Shown here piece by piece: positions 1 to 11,199 of a stretch of DNA of 64,000 nt. The stretch's first letter is position 1, and every line of letters begins with the position of its first letter. Position numbers and translations under genes: made by a program. The DNA lies in contig NC_091219.1 in assembly GCF_040958095.1 (NCBI RefSeq), forward strand, positions 28,501,850-28,565,849. The letters are read 5' to 3'. The DNA comes from Procambarus clarkii (Eukaryota > Arthropoda > Malacostraca > Decapoda > Cambaridae). The notes under the pieces are model-generated. The model was not told the DNA's origin and did not search any database. It saw only the letters and a program-made list of their open reading frames with translations.

Positions 1-1275
1 TTTCACCATTCTCAGAAATTCTATTTCAGACAATTATATCTTCGTGGTAATCCCACAAAACTTATCCCTAAGAATTCCACATTTCAAGATGTTTCCTAAT
101 AATCTTGTGTGCACTAATTACAACTGATACTTCTTCCCAAGATCTCCAGGAATCACTCAGGACAGCCAAAGTAACCAGCAAGATGATGGCCAACTTGGCA
201 AGTCAGGAGAAATGTGGAATGTAAGCCGTCAAGAGCCGTCTTCAGTCAACTCCAGTAGAGGGTCAGTAACGGACATTACGGGCTATTCATGCCCGTGCCA
301 CCTCCTGGTTGGCTTAATCCTAATCAATCATCATCAGTGACGGAACTGCAGGACATACAGCGGCTCTCCATTACCATCATACACTATAACTCTCATCAGA
401 CAGCCCGGCTACACGGCAGACAGCATTTCCCGCCACACTCTTGTTACCCTGCTCTCGCCCCGCATTAGACCTCTCTATCGACAGCCTTGCTCGAGCTCCA
501 GGCATCGGCTCAGCTACCTCCACACGTTATTACATTCCCTTCACCAAACTACTGTAACCAATATTATATTATATAAACATAAAACACCATTATATTCTTT
601 GAATGCTGTCACTCAAAATCATATATATTACAACTTTATATAATTTTCAGTTTAGGATATTACACAGTTGCTTTTTATGACTTTTAGTCCAAAGAGCTTA
701 TATTTACATCACATATATTTCCCTTTATCTATTAGAAACAAAACATGGATGCACTGCAAGAATTCCAGATATTTTATCTTTTATAATAAACTTAGTTGCA
801 ATTTCATGCAACGTATGTTTAGAATTACGTTTAAATTGCCAAATTTTCACACAGTATAAAATGCAATGATGTAGTGTGTGTCCCTTGTCTTTGTGGACAC
901 ATTTTACACATTGTGTCTCCAGGTCTCCATACAAGCTGCACCGCCAGAGAAACTTATAGCCAAGTTTTTGTATTGGATATAAGCTGTATACACCAGCGGC
1001 CGGTACATACACCAGCGGTCGGTGTATTCAGCTTGTATCTTGTAGTTTAACTAGGAACATCACTGCCATTCCTAGTGAATCCTAGTCTTCAAGAAACTGC
1101 GGAGGTAAAATGAGGATAGATTCACCAAGCAGATTCCAAACATCTTCAAACATCTTTTGATGTGAATCAAAAGATTCACATCTTTTATCAATCTTAGGCG
1201 GTCTGTTTACATTAATTAAGCAGTTTACGAGCATCAAAACTTCGTAGTTAAATGCTATTTTTTTATTTAAATATA
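1..1275. other. AT-rich spacer, no gene seen
   Basis: No open frame with splice signals or family resemblance was found. Positions about 262-340 match a short interspersed piece seen again at 40545-40615 (shared core 'atgcccgtgccacc' followed by 'ttaatc..aatcaatcat'). A short direct repeat around 'caccagcggccggtacata' and 'caccagcggtcggtgta' lies at 990-1025. Confidence 0.6.
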
Positions 1276-1500
1276 CAAAAGTTCTTACAATCTTGTACAG
1301 CCACTAGCACGCGTAGCGTTTCGGGCAGGTCCTTAATCCTAATTTTCCACGGAATACGACCCGCCAAATCGTTTAACAATCAGGTACCCATTCACTGCTG
1401 GGTGAACAGAGGCTACAGTTAATCCTCCCGGCCAGGATACGAACCCCGGCCAAATCACGCGCGAAGAGCCGGGCAAGTGTTTTACCTCTTCTCCACGGGG
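1276..1500 (-). repeat. tRNA-derived SINE, family C
   Basis: Read on the minus strand this copy has a tRNA-like head ('cccgtggagaagaggtaaa' region at the high-coordinate end) and a body containing 'cccattcactgctgggtga' and 'gcccgaaacgct', ending in the 'tacaagattgtaagaactt' tail. The same order is seen in copies at 10305-10560 and 46618-46945. A partial tail also sits at 1697-1765. Confidence 0.75.
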
Positions 1501-1765
1501 GACTACCTAAATTATATTATTGTTATTAACAACCTCGTATGTTCCCCAAGTGCTTCGAAACTCATAAGACCGCCAAAGATTGATAAAAGATGGAGCAGTT
1601 CGTAAGTACTTGCCCAACTGCTGGGTGAATCCGGTTAGGCTAATAGATTGGATTTTTTACAAGTAAATCCAGAAGGGTGAGGCGGCCATCTTCCCTTCTT
1701 TGCCCGAAACGCTATACGTATTAGTGGCTTTAGGTAGTGTATGTACTAGCTCTATCTATAAATCC

Positions 1766-2465
1766 AACATTATGTCTGTAAATCATCTATGTATGTACTT
1801 TTCCTGAATAAAAAAATTGAATTTGAATTCACTGGGTGGGAACCTCTCCCACCGGGGGTCCAGCGGTCACTGCGGGCAGACGAAAAACAACCAACGGTCC
1901 ACCTCACAAAACCTGTCTTCAGTCACTCGTCTCATTTTTTTTTACCAAATCTACCAATCCGTAAAAAATGCGACGTATTACTGTAAATTAATCTTCCGTA
2001 ATATGAACGTTTTCTGTACATCGGCCTCGATTGGGTTGCTTGGGTTCAAATATTTCTGGTTAGACAAAACTGCTGCATTTTTGTTAGGGAGTGACAAATC
2101 AAGAGAACAAACAGATTGCAGAAAAACAAGTGAAGGTGCCGACAGCGTACTCTGAACAGGTTCAAGACGAGTCCATCTTCCCCAAAGTCAGACAATGTCA
2201 GTGTTTGAAATTATAACTTGCCGTTGTCAGGAACATGAAGATTATAATTAGGCTTATCCAGGCATCCCAGATAACCTACTGACCTTTCCCAACTCTGGGA
2301 ATATACATTACTACCTTTCCCAACCCTGGGAATATACATTACTAACATTTATATTATATTAATCATTTGTTTATTATTTGTTTTAAGAGCGTACAAATTT
2401 AAGTTTGATTTATTCACATAAAAATGTCAGTAAACAATCATATTTGTTACATTACACTTTGAATG
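1766..2465. other. Spacer, no gene seen
   Basis: AT-rich sequence with a short direct repeat of 'ctttcccaaccctgggaata' type at 2284-2340. The 112-codon open frame here has no recognisable motif or splice context. Confidence 0.5.
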
Positions 2466-2617
2466 ACTGTCGCACCACTTGGGCTGGTCGGTAGAGCGAC
2501 GACCTCGCTTCCTGCTGGTCTGAGTTCGACCCCCAATGGTCTAAGTGGCGGGGGTACCGTTCCTTCACCTGGTCTTCGCAGCTCCTTGGCCTCATCTCTT
2601 CCAAGTGCTATATAGTC
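2466..2617 (+). repeat. tRNA-derived SINE, family D (diverged)
   Basis: Begins with 'ccacttgggctggtcggtag' followed by 'agcgac', a tRNA-like head, then a box-B-like 'gagttcgaccccc', and ends in 'ccaagtgctatatagtc'. The same plan occurs at 30215-30390 (plus) and in minus-strand copies at 8760, 17095, 32725 and 41790. Confidence 0.65.
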
Positions 2618-2866
2618 ATCTTGAGATCTTGAGATGATTTCGTTTTTTTTTTAGTGTCGCCGCGGCCCGGTCCTCGACCAGGCCTCCACCCCCAGGAAGC
2701 AGCCCGTGACAGCTGACTAACACACAGGTACCTATTTTACTGCTAGGTAACAGGGGCATAGGGTGAAAGAAACTCTGCCCATTGTTTCTCGCCGGCGCCT
2801 GGGATCGAACCCAGGACCACAGGATCACAAGTCCAGCGTGCTGTCCGCTCGGCCGACCGGCTCCCT
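2618..2866 (-). repeat. tRNA-derived SINE, family A
   Basis: Minus-strand copy with tRNA-like head ('gtcggccgagcggacagca' and box B 'gggttcgatccc'), body 'gaaacaatgggcagagttt', the 'ctagcagtaaaataggtacc' block and a tail 'cgaggaccgggccgcgg'. A poly-T run at 2642-2651 interrupts the tail. Full-length copies are at 3452-3702 and 21139-21372. Confidence 0.85.
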
Positions 2867-3451
2867 AGTCAGTCACATTGGCTTCATAATTACCATAATT
2901 TGAATACTTAGCTACAACCACGTGTACAATAATTATATAAATGAGCTGCATACATAACACGGTCGCTTTAAACTGCTAAACTGAAACAAAAGTTGAAAAC
3001 AAATTCAAACAAAAACCTTCTAAATATAGAACATTGGCCACTGGATGCTTCAGGAGCACATGACAGACTAATGAAAACTGCGCATGACTTGTTTACCTGT
3101 TGTAAACTGCTTAGATAAAAGAACATTGCGGGTTCAGTACACATTATATGACCGTGGCCTTTCCACACCCCCCGTGGAAAGTGAGGCTTGCGTCTCTAAC
3201 TCACTCTCTTCACTCCTCCGTCTCCAGCTTGCCCAGGAGTTTTCACTAGGGCGGACAGAGACTGAATCAGACTAATTTTGCCCCCTGATAAGTTGCCTTG
3301 TAATAAATGTTGCAATGCAGTACCCTCTATACAATGTAACATAACCAGTAAATATGTTTTGTTAATAGACAATGATAGAATATTGAGGTTATGTATGGGG
3401 CTCGGACTCGGGTCCCTGGATTCCCCTAGCACTCACACTAGGGACTGGACC
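2867..3451. other. Spacer, no gene seen
   Basis: Single-copy-looking AT-rich sequence. Several 60-80 codon open frames on both strands have no splice context or motif. Confidence 0.5.
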
Positions 3452-3702
3452 ATGGAGCCGGTCGGCCGAGCCGACAGCACGCTGGACTTGTGATCCTGTG
3501 GTCCCGGGTTCGATCCCGGGCGCCGGCGAGAAACAATGGGCAGAGTTTCTTTTACCCTATGCACCTGTTACCTAGCAGTAAAATAGGTACCTGGGTGTTA
3601 GTCAGCTGTCACGGGCTGCTTCCTGGGGGTGGAGGCCTGGTCGAGGACCGGGCCGCGGGGACACTAAAGCCCCGAAATCATCTCAAGATAACCTCAAGAT
3701 AT
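3452..3702 (+). repeat. tRNA-derived SINE, family A
   Basis: Complete copy: tRNA-like head 3454-3530 with box A 'tcggccgagc' and box B 'gggttcgatcccggg', central 'tacctagcagtaaaatagg', 'cacgggctgcttcctggggg', tail 'cgaggaccgggccgcgggg' and the short terminal direct repeat 'ctcaagata' at 3682-3699. Confidence 0.88.
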
Positions 3703-4214
3703 GATAATACCATCATCCCGTGGCCTCTCCCGACCACACATGGACCACAGCGTACCACACAGGGACCGCTGGACCAGACAAACAACTGCTCTGAGACTTT
3801 CTCCACACTTTCACTCACTCCCCAGCACACGGGGGGAGGGGGAGACTAGAAAACTGAAACGTTCCAGAAAAAGACATAATGTCGACATTCCTACCACCCA
3901 ACTATCATTCTGGACCTTACCTGACGTGTTCGTTACCACATTCTGAGTTTCGTGGTTCCATGACAGTCAAAAAAGATATATACTAAAGGAGCATTTTTAT
4001 ATTTTCAGTAATTTCCGGAACTGAGAGCTGGTCATCAGGATATGTATTCACGTCCACATGTGTACTTACCTAATTGTGCTTGCGGGGTTAAGCTCTGGCT
4101 CTTTGGTCCTGCCTCTCAACCGTCAATCAACTGGTGTACAGATTCCTGAGCATGTCGAGCTCTATCATATCTACATTTGAAACTGTGTATGACACAAATA
4201 GTAAATATACACAT
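3703..4214. other. Spacer, no gene seen
   Basis: No gene. Positions about 4070-4130 carry the reverse of a short repeat ('ttgacagttgagaggc' / 'agccagagctcaacccc') found beside CA tracts elsewhere in the window, for example 53585-53690 and 61020-61090. Confidence 0.45.
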
Positions 4215-4320
4215 ACCAAGCTTATCCCCGAGCTGAGAGATATGAGCTACGAGGAAAGATTATTGGAACCAAACTTAACGACACTGGAAGACAGAGGAGT
4301 TAGGGGAGACATGATCCCCT
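4215..4320 (+). mobile_element. LINE remnant, C-terminal end of a CR1-like polyprotein
   Basis: The translated stretch contains 'RDMSYEERLLEPNLTTLEDR' followed by 'GVRGDMI'. This resembles the conserved segment after the reverse-transcriptase domain in CR1/L2-type non-LTR elements (ELR-x-SYEERL...LxxLExRRxRGDLI). Only about 35 codons remain, so it is a dead fragment. The family assignment is from memory of the motif. Confidence 0.6.
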
Positions 4321-4536
4321 ATTTGTCCAGGACCACATGGGACAGCAAGTCAGTGGCCGGGCCGAGGTGTAACAGTCAGGTGACAGCCAGGCGGCCCCTG
4401 GCGGCCCCGGCCCACGGTCAGACTAGATTTGTGTGGGTCAGGAAGGTGCAGGTCAGACACTTCCCTCGGGGACAAGGACGACCGTCTGGGATGAGTTGGG
4501 GGGTGGGGTTGTCTGGAACAAGTGGCCAGGGTGGAG

Positions 4537-4690
4537 GACGGGCTGGACAAGGGAGTGTTGGACGGGGTGGACAAGAGGGTGTTGGACGGGCTGGGCAATA
4601 GGGTGTTAGACGGGGTGGAGAACGGGCTGGACAAGAGGGTGTTAGTCGGGGTGGACAAGAGTGTGTTGGACGGGGTGGAGGAGGGCTGGG
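4537..4690 (+). repeat. 24-bp minisatellite
   Basis: Six to seven copies of a 24-bp unit close to 'gacgggctggacaagagggt' plus 'gttg'. Because 24 is a multiple of three, an open frame reading an 8-residue repeat (VLDGVDKR-like) runs through it. That frame has no start or splice context and is not taken as a gene. Confidence 0.85.
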
Positions 4691-4945
4691 CTGTAAGACC
4701 CATTGGTCCCGTTACACCACAAGCGCTAACTAACCTACTCATCCTGCAGTTACTCACCAGTCTCAGTTTCACTTTCGCCTCACAGCGGGAGGGAGTCACC
4801 GGCAACCAGGAGCCACTCATTTTATCAATGAAATATGACGTTAGTGTGATTTATTTGCACAGCAGCACCAATACTACTATTACTACTACTACTACTAATA
4901 ATAGAGATAAACCACATTATTGCTATCAATGACAAAATTCACAGA

Positions 4946-5035
4946 AGCCATGATGATGAGGATTCGAACCCATGTGCCGGGTATTCCCAGAAACACGCTC
5001 CAGTCGACTGCTCCACGACACGGTCAAACAATTGC
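4946..5035 (-). repeat. tRNA-derived SINE, family E-like (diverged)
   Basis: Minus-strand tRNA-like block with box-B-like 'gggttcgaatcctcatcat' and a 'cgtgtcgtggagcagtcgac' head. It is related to the copies at 5205-5335, 21945-22075 and 22240-22350. Confidence 0.55.
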
Positions 5036-5204
5036 AAGCTCGGGTTTGCACCCTCGAGGATCCCCGAGGCTTCCACTGAAGCCTAAGCAAGTTTCACATA
5101 ACTCCCCCCATGTCATTCGTCATATGGATGGGGAGCTAGTGTGAAAATCCTGTTCCGGTTTCAGGAGAAGTCTCAGGAAACCCTTGTGGGTTCAGTAGAA
5201 CTGC

Positions 5205-5335
5205 AGGTTGCAATCCTTATACCATGTCGTGGTCTAGTGGCTAGAAGCGTGTGCCTAGGAACACCCACCGCATAGGTTCGAACCCTCATTACGGCTCCTG
5301 TGGATTTTCTCATTGACATCATGATGATGTGATTT
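5205..5335 (+). repeat. tRNA-derived SINE, family E-like
   Basis: Head 'ccatgtcgtggtctagtggc', box B 'aggttcgaaccctcattac', then 'ggctcctgtggattttctc' and a tail ending near 'gtgatttctctgag'. It is closely followed by an AAT microsatellite, as expected when a SINE tail seeds a simple repeat. Confidence 0.7.
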
Positions 5336-5341
5336 CTCTGA

Positions 5342-5342
<1 letters not shown>

Positions 5343-5391
<49 letters not shown>
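5343..5391 (+). repeat. AAT trinucleotide microsatellite
   Basis: Uninterrupted 'aat' array of about 16 units, followed by a short 'aac' run. Confidence 0.97.
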
Positions 5392-5396
<5 letters not shown>

Positions 5397-5884
5397 CAAC
5401 CCAGAGTGCTTGCAATAACATAACGTGACACTCACCGTCACCAGTAAGCGTAACACAAGGACGTGTCCTCAGTGGGTAACATCTGGGAAACACGTACCTA
5501 CTCCCTGCACGTAGCTGGGTCAAAAACAGTGTTCGAACATCAAACGTTTTAAATTAAATGTTCTTAGTATCTTCCTGTCACCGAATAAGACCGGCCATGA
5601 AGGACGCCTCATGGCTAGGCTGTGTTCGTCCAAGTAGCCACCGACCCCCAACACGCATTCGTAAAGTAATTAAAATTGAAATTGAAATAAGTTTATTGAG
5701 GTAAAATACACACAAAGGGATGAGGTAGCTCAAGCTATTCTCACCCCGTTCAGTACATACATAGACACACATCACAAATTCGTAAAGTGGTGCGTATTTT
5801 CTGTTGTGGGAGTCAAATTCCAAATCTGTGTTTCTGGTTACACAGTACGGTACACACAGAAATCACAATTGCGTGATGAATCAA

Positions 5885-5985
5885 ATGAACAAATCCACAA
5901 GGGCCGTGACGAGGATTCGAACCTGCGTCCGAGAGCATCCCAGACGCTGCCTGATCCTCGTCACGGCCCTTGTGGATTTGTTCAC
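5885..5985. repeat. Inverted pair of SINE family E tails
   Basis: A 29-bp arm at 5887-5915 ('gaacaaatccacaagggccg' then 'tgacgagga') is followed by its exact reverse complement at 5955-5983. The 39-bp spacer is the tRNA-like head of a minus-strand family E copy. The unit can fold into a hairpin. Confidence 0.9.
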
Positions 5986-5999
5986 ACAGTACGGTGTTT

Positions 6000-7183
6000 C
6001 TGAGGACTGCGTAGCTGCGGTCAACCGCAGTTTGAAGAAACATGGCCTGAGGATGGGTTGCTCTGAACACTTCATAACCCGTTTTAAAATGAAATAGTTC
6101 AGCATAGGTAAGTGAATTTAAAAGGATTTAGGTTTACTTTACAAATATATCATTCATCTTTTTAAATCTTAATATTGTATGTGCAAATAAAGCACCGTTG
6201 GTAGGCTTAATATATTATATTCAAAGTTTGTGTTATTATCGATATTGAAAAAACAATTGGGTTAAAGCATCAGTTCGATATGCTCTCATTTACACTTGTT
6301 ATTGTGACTTATTCTCTACTTCTATTGTGCAGCCTTCCAGTCTCGCTCCCGTCCACCTGCCAGGCTTATCTGGTCTGTGTCGCCTGAGTGTACGCAGCCT
6401 GTGTTCCAGCTTCCTACTGTAAAGTTACAGCGGTACAGAACTAACTACATCAAGTTCAAGTAAGTTTACCGAGAATAGAGCAGCTTAGGCTATTTCCACC
6501 CATTATTATTATTAACATCTTTATTGACAAAATTAAATACAATTTTGCCTAATCTGAGGATTTCGATTAAGTCTTAATGAGTTCCACCCAGGGTAATTAG
6601 GTTGATAGGGCAGCCATCCCGTGGACGGTGGAGGCAGGGCGGCGCTCTCACACTGGGCGCAACAAGGAAATGATTAAGCAAATGTGTTATAATACAAAGT
6701 GTGGGTGGGGGCAACGCATATGCAATATATGCAACATTTGCGATGAGGCATATGCAACGTGGAAAAGTATAGAGACAAGCGCGAAACACTGGAAAAACAT
6801 GTGAGATGTGTGCAACAGGCGAGTGTATGCAACAGGTGACGTATGCTCAACAGTCTCGGAGAGCAGGTAAGACAGGTACGACAGTGATGATAAAACAGCA
6901 TAGATAGCAAACAGTAAGACAAGTGCCCCGCCTATCAGCGGAGACAGGTACTCCAGGTGGGACAGGTAGTCAGTTGAGGCAGAGAGGTCGGTGGAGAGGT
7001 AGAGGTCATTATGAAAGGTCAGCCAAGATGGGTGTGCCAGATATAATGAGAAGAGTATACATAATGGGCTCTCCTCTCCAAATGACTATTCAATCTGAAG
7101 ATTTTAAACCAACCTGTAGTTTATGTCACTGCATGAACGACTAAAACTGATGACAACATACGCAAAATACGAGGCTTGAACAA
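6000..7183. other. Spacer, no gene seen
   Basis: AT-rich stretch without supported genes. Positions 6740-6900 have loosely repeated 'tatgcaac' and 'caggt' motifs but no fixed unit. Open frames of 70-80 codons here have no family signature. Confidence 0.5.
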
Positions 7184-7330
7184 AACCACAAGGGCCGTGA
7201 CGAGGATTCAAACCTGCGTCCAAGAGCATCCCAGACGCTGCCTTAATCGACTGAGCTACGACATTTGTTGCATTTGTGTTCATTTGATGCATCACGTTAT
7301 TGTGATTTCTGTGTGTACGAGACTTGAGTT
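7184..7330 (-). repeat. tRNA-derived SINE, family E
   Basis: Minus-strand head at 7184-7266 with box-B-like 'caggtttgaatcctcgtcac' and a 'tagctcagtcgattaaggca' start. It is followed by 'catttgatgcatcacgttat' and 'gtgatttctgtgtgt', the tail seen in plus orientation at 14381-14510, so the copy is rearranged. Confidence 0.7.
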
Positions 7331-8606
7331 TCAATCTTTGATGATCTTTGATGAAGTTAGCGTAGCAAATCCAACAAGTGCTTTAAGGAAACAATATTAC
7401 CATTATTGTGGGAAATTGGCTAATGAGACGCATGTTTTCGAGGAAGAGAACATAAGGGAGAGTGAATCAACCACACATTAATCTCAACTCCTGAATTGGG
7501 AAAGTACTGATAGCCATTACAGCTAATATAGTATCTTATTAAGATAAAGACAAGCTCGCTGGCTTATCATTGCCTACGAATTAATGAAAGATCAATACGT
7601 ATAATTTGCTTAGACTTAACGTTAGGCTTTCGAAAAGATTCTTCATTACAAATGATAATTCTGGTTGGCATTAACAGGGCTGGCAACAACGACTGCTCCA
7701 GCTGAGAGACGATAAATGTGACAATATTGAGAAGATTACTGATGACACTTAAATTATTCTACAAAATAGATAACAAAAACGATGTTTCTAATTTACTTTT
7801 AGGCTTAAGGCCTAAAAAATACCTATGGAGGGCTATATTATGACCACGGCAATACCTGTAATGTTGACCAACCAACAAGTATACTTTAGTCCTGAATATA
7901 GTCCAGGACTAAAACAAACTATCAGTGTATATATATCGGGAGCGGAATATACTTATCAGTATGGATATGTCAGAGATGTTGGGAAGAATGATGTAAATAT
8001 CAAAATATTTGCGACCAGTGCGGCCGACCTCTAACGTCATTATAGGCTATTAATTAAATCTTTGGACAGGATTTTCTTGAAGATTGAAACAAAGGTAGAT
8101 GATTAGAAACCTACAACAATATATTGGTAAGGGGAAAACGAGTCGTGTTCCAACATTTGGAACACGGGCAAGGCTGGAGAATCTGTAGGCTGTGTGGAAC
8201 AGGATAAATGTAAAACATAGATGGCAAAGAAAGGCAATTAACATGGTAAACGTCACAAATCATGACTCAAACAGTTTACAATGTTTCTACTTACAACCAG
8301 ACGTAACCTAAAAAGGAAGATAAATGCATTTAATATATCAAAACAACTATAACGAGCTCAAATACTCTTTTCACTGAAAATTTTGTTAGAAACCTAAGAG
8401 GAAAGTTTAGGAAATAAGGTGGTATATGAGTGTAATTTGGTAAGCAAAACACAATAGATAGCTTTTCTAGATCGATTGTGAATCGACGTAAAAAATTGAC
8501 TGAACACACTAATAAGCTTATGAATTTGCGACAAAGCTAACGTGACAGATGAGATGCCTGTAACTCGGGACATAATTAGTGACGAGACCAAGACAATTAC
8601 GGGCTC
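7331..8606. other. Spacer with an unassigned open frame
   Basis: A 69-codon frame at 7825-8034 starts with ATG and ends in a stop, with no recognised motif and no splice sites that would join it to anything. The rest is AT-rich and shows nothing else. Confidence 0.4.
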
Positions 8607-8665
8607 ACCATAGCCCGTGCTACTTGGAACTTTTTATTTTGTGTAGCTGAATCTAAAACAACAAC
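8607..8665 (+). repeat. Short interspersed repeat, family F
   Basis: Contains 'gggctcaccatagcccgtgc', then 'tacttggaac' and 'agctgaatctaaaacaacaa'. Copies of the same block occur at 11117, 11631 and 55730 (plus) and at 12313, 40728 and 40862 (minus). The core 'gggct..agccc' is self-complementary. Confidence 0.8.
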
Positions 8666-8737
8666 AAACAACCAAGACAAGTGAGACGGACAACACAGGA
8701 GAGGACAGGATAAAAGTGGACAGGTCAGGCAAGGACA

Positions 8738-8875
8738 GGAGGGAGGGAATTATCAGGAGAAAGTGCTAAGCCATTACGACTATATAGCACTTGGAAGGGG
8801 TCAGGTTAAGGATTTGGGATGGGACGGAGGAAAGGAATGGTGCCCAACCACTTGGGCGGTCGGGGATTGAGGCAA
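8738..8875 (-). repeat. tRNA-derived SINE, family D (partial)
   Basis: Plus-strand reading 'agcacttggaaggggtcagg', 'tttgggatgggacgg', 'ggaatggtgcccaaccactt'. This is the reverse complement of the family D body. The tRNA head is missing at the high-coordinate end. Confidence 0.75.
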
Positions 8876-9295
8876 GGACAGGAAAAGAAAATGGCAGGAC
8901 AAGCGAAAGTCGATGGGACATGTGAGGACAAGGCAATGTGAGTTTTTACGGCAGGTCAGGACAGAAGAGAAGGTAAGGGCAGGAGAAGGGCTGGGCATGG
9001 AAAGGGGAAGAACAACAGGGCAGGGAAGGGAAGCGGACCCGCATAGCATTATGATACTAGGAAGAAATCGATCAGGGTCGTTCATGTACCAGAACTCAAG
9101 CAAGAGATGACCAAACTCAAACCATTTCTTATGTTGTATTCATTCTTTATACGCCGTCGACCTTAACTCTAAAGAGGCTCTCTGAGTATGGTTTGTGTAT
9201 TTGGTGCAGATAACAAGTATTTGACTTATAACAACAAATATTAAATAATAAACACGGTGACTTTCCTTTCACATAAGACAAACAACGCAAACTTT
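8876..9295. other. Purine-rich spacer, no gene seen
   Basis: Repeated loose 'aggacag'/'aggtcagg' motifs at 8690-9010 make the plus strand G/A-rich. Nothing else is supported. Confidence 0.45.
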
Positions 9296-9300
9296 CTTAC

Positions 9301-9367
9301 CAAACTCTGCAGTCATGGCAACTGCCGCTAATGAAAGCAGGGCCACCAAGTTGACAATCACCGACAT
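9301..9367 (-). CDS. Possible first coding exon of a secreted protein (signal peptide)
   Basis: On the minus strand an ATG at 9367 opens 22 codons, MSVIVNLVALLSLAAVAMTA then EF, ending in 'TTTG' directly before a consensus donor 'gtaagaa' at 9300. The peptide is a textbook signal sequence: short polar start, hydrophobic core, small residues at the end. The leader upstream (9368-9420) is not open in the same frame, consistent with a 5' UTR, and a 'tcagt' initiator-like motif lies about 140 bp upstream. No downstream exon was identified between 1 and 9295, so the mature protein is unknown; it could lie beyond the window start. A chance match is possible because the exon is short. Confidence 0.42.
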
Positions 9368-9619
9368 CTTGCAAGTGAGCTAGCTACTCTCAAGAGTTTC
9401 CCCCAAGACACTTTCACTAGGTAGTCACGTCTCGCAAGCGGAGGAGCGTAGAGGCGCCGCGTGGGTGGAGCACCAGACAGCGACCGTCCTGCACGGGTCT
9501 GCGGCAAACACTGACAATACATGTGTTGGCCGCTCGGAGCATGGCCGCCTGGGGTTCCCCAAGGGGGTGGTCGGCTCCCACATTTTTCCAAACAATTTCC
9601 TGTTTAAACAAAAAGAAAC

Positions 9620-10119
9620 CTAGGAAGGTGATGCTGAGGGATAGAGGATGACTTCAAGGATGGAACCCATGTTGCAGGTGTCGATTATGGTGGTGAAGTC
9701 GATTATATTATTTATTTCACGGGTCATTGAAGAGATAGTGAAACGGATCTGATGAAAACTGTGTTGTCTATATCATGGTGATCGAGTTTAATGATGCATG
9801 GTGATTGTACTCTGATGGTGATTTGGTTGTTTATAGTGTACCTGGAGTGGGTTCTAAGGGATCTACTCCCCCAAGTTCAACCTCGAGCCTGGCTTGCTTG
9901 TGATAACTTTATCTAAAAGGCTGTTGGTTGGAGCTGTTTGCAAGCTTGAAGTGATGGAGATGGTGACTGTTGTTTAAGTGATGATGAAGCTGATTACATT
10001 GGATGCTGCTAAAAGTAAGAATGATAACAATTCAGATTCACGGAGCAAATATTTTAGATAATAGCATGGATGTTGTTAAACCAGCGTGGCAATGGTACTA
10101 TATGTGTATGGAGGCAGTG
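9620..10119. other. Spacer, no gene seen
   Basis: Low-complexity 'gatggtgat' rich sequence. No supported coding frame or repeat copy. Confidence 0.45.
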
Positions 10120-10258
10120 TAAGTACGCCTCTGGGTGAACAGAGGTTACAGTTAAGGATGTGGCCTAGTCAATCCTCCCTGGCCAGGATATCAACCCAGG
10201 CCAAATCGCTGGCGAAGCGCGGGGCGAGTGATATCACTGCGCCACGGAGACTGCTTAC
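10120..10258 (-). repeat. tRNA-derived SINE, family C (partial)
   Basis: Plus-strand reading 'ctgggtgaacagaggttaca' and 'tcctccctggccaggat' matches the minus-strand copy at 1400-1480. It is truncated at its 3' side. Confidence 0.65.
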
Positions 10259-10304
10259 TCAGATTTTAAAAAGGGAACTTTAATTCATGTCGGTTGATGA
10301 ATCA

Positions 10305-10565
10305 GTCCCCGTGGCGAAGTGATAACACAGTCGCCCGGCGTTTTGCGAGAGCTTTGGCCTGGGTTAGTATCCCTGCCGGGGAAGACTGACTAGGCGCCAA
10401 TCCTTAACTGTAAGCCTATGTTCACCCAGCAGTGAATGGGTACTAGTTAAACGATTTTGAGGGTTGTATTCCTGGGGACATTAGGATTAAGGACTTGCCC
10501 GAAACGTTATGTGTGTTAGTGGCTGTACAAGAATGTAAGAACTCTTGTATATATAAATAAATATA
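10305..10565 (+). repeat. tRNA-derived SINE, family C
   Basis: Head 'ccccgtggcgaagtgataac', 'gactaggcgccaatccttaa', 'cacccagcagtgaatgggta', 'tgcccgaaacgtta', 'agtggctgtacaagaatgta', ending in a 'tatataaataaatatat' tail. Essentially full length. Confidence 0.85.
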
Positions 10566-10899
10566 TAAAAATATCTGTGTGTTGAAAAGCAGGACATAAA
10601 TAAAAAATATCCTGCTTCGGGAAGCAGGTTCGGTGCGATATAAACCCCCAAGCACATCATTTTCGCCACCCGATTCTTGAAAGATTTTATCTCTCATTTG
10701 GCGTCTCATGTCCTAGTCCATACGCCCAGTTTCATTCTTTTGCACTTATCTGAGTAAACTTTAGAGTAGCCATTTGTTAGACTATTCTTTCAGATTGTCC
10801 AGGTCTTCTGGACAATAAATTATCTTGCAATCTTCTTCCTAATTGCAATTCCTCATAATTTTTGTCCCATCAAACAAGGAGAGAAATTGGTCTATTCTC

Positions 10900-11025
10900 T
10901 CTGAATGATGGTTTACTCCAATGATGGTTCTATATATGAGACTGAGGAAGGTCAGAGTTGGTGATCCGTGTGGGACTCCGCTGGTGAAGAGGTCCAGCAA
11001 GTCACCCACGTCAACAAGGTACGAT
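10900..11025 (-). mobile_element. LINE reverse-transcriptase remnant (weak)
   Basis: The minus strand reads 'LFTSGVPHGSPTLTFLSLIY', which resembles reverse-transcriptase motif B and what follows it (GxPQGSxLSPxLFLIY). Too short to assign a clade. Confidence 0.45.
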
Positions 11026-11116
11026 ATAGCTCTACCCCCAGGAAAGGTTAAAATAGGTACAACAAAACTAGTAGACTTTCCCTAAGCACAGCCCCTCTCC
11101 TGTGACAGGTAAGTCC

Positions 11117-11192
11117 ACTACGGGCTCACCATAGCCCGTGCTACTTTGGAACTTTTGTTCTAAGTAGCTGAATCTAAAACAACAACAACCCC
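11117..11192 (+). repeat. Short interspersed repeat, family F
   Basis: 'ctacgggctcaccatagccc', 'gtgctac', 'tagctgaatctaaaacaaca'. Same block as at 8607 and 11631. Confidence 0.8.
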
Positions 11193-11199
11193 AAGTCAC

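Noticed and set aside
3454-3530. A functional tRNA gene (also at 13000, 14385, 21145, 34235 and 46620)
   Set aside because: The box A/B regions head longer repeated SINE bodies with shared tails, and the cloverleaf arms are imperfect. They are SINE promoters, not tRNA genes.
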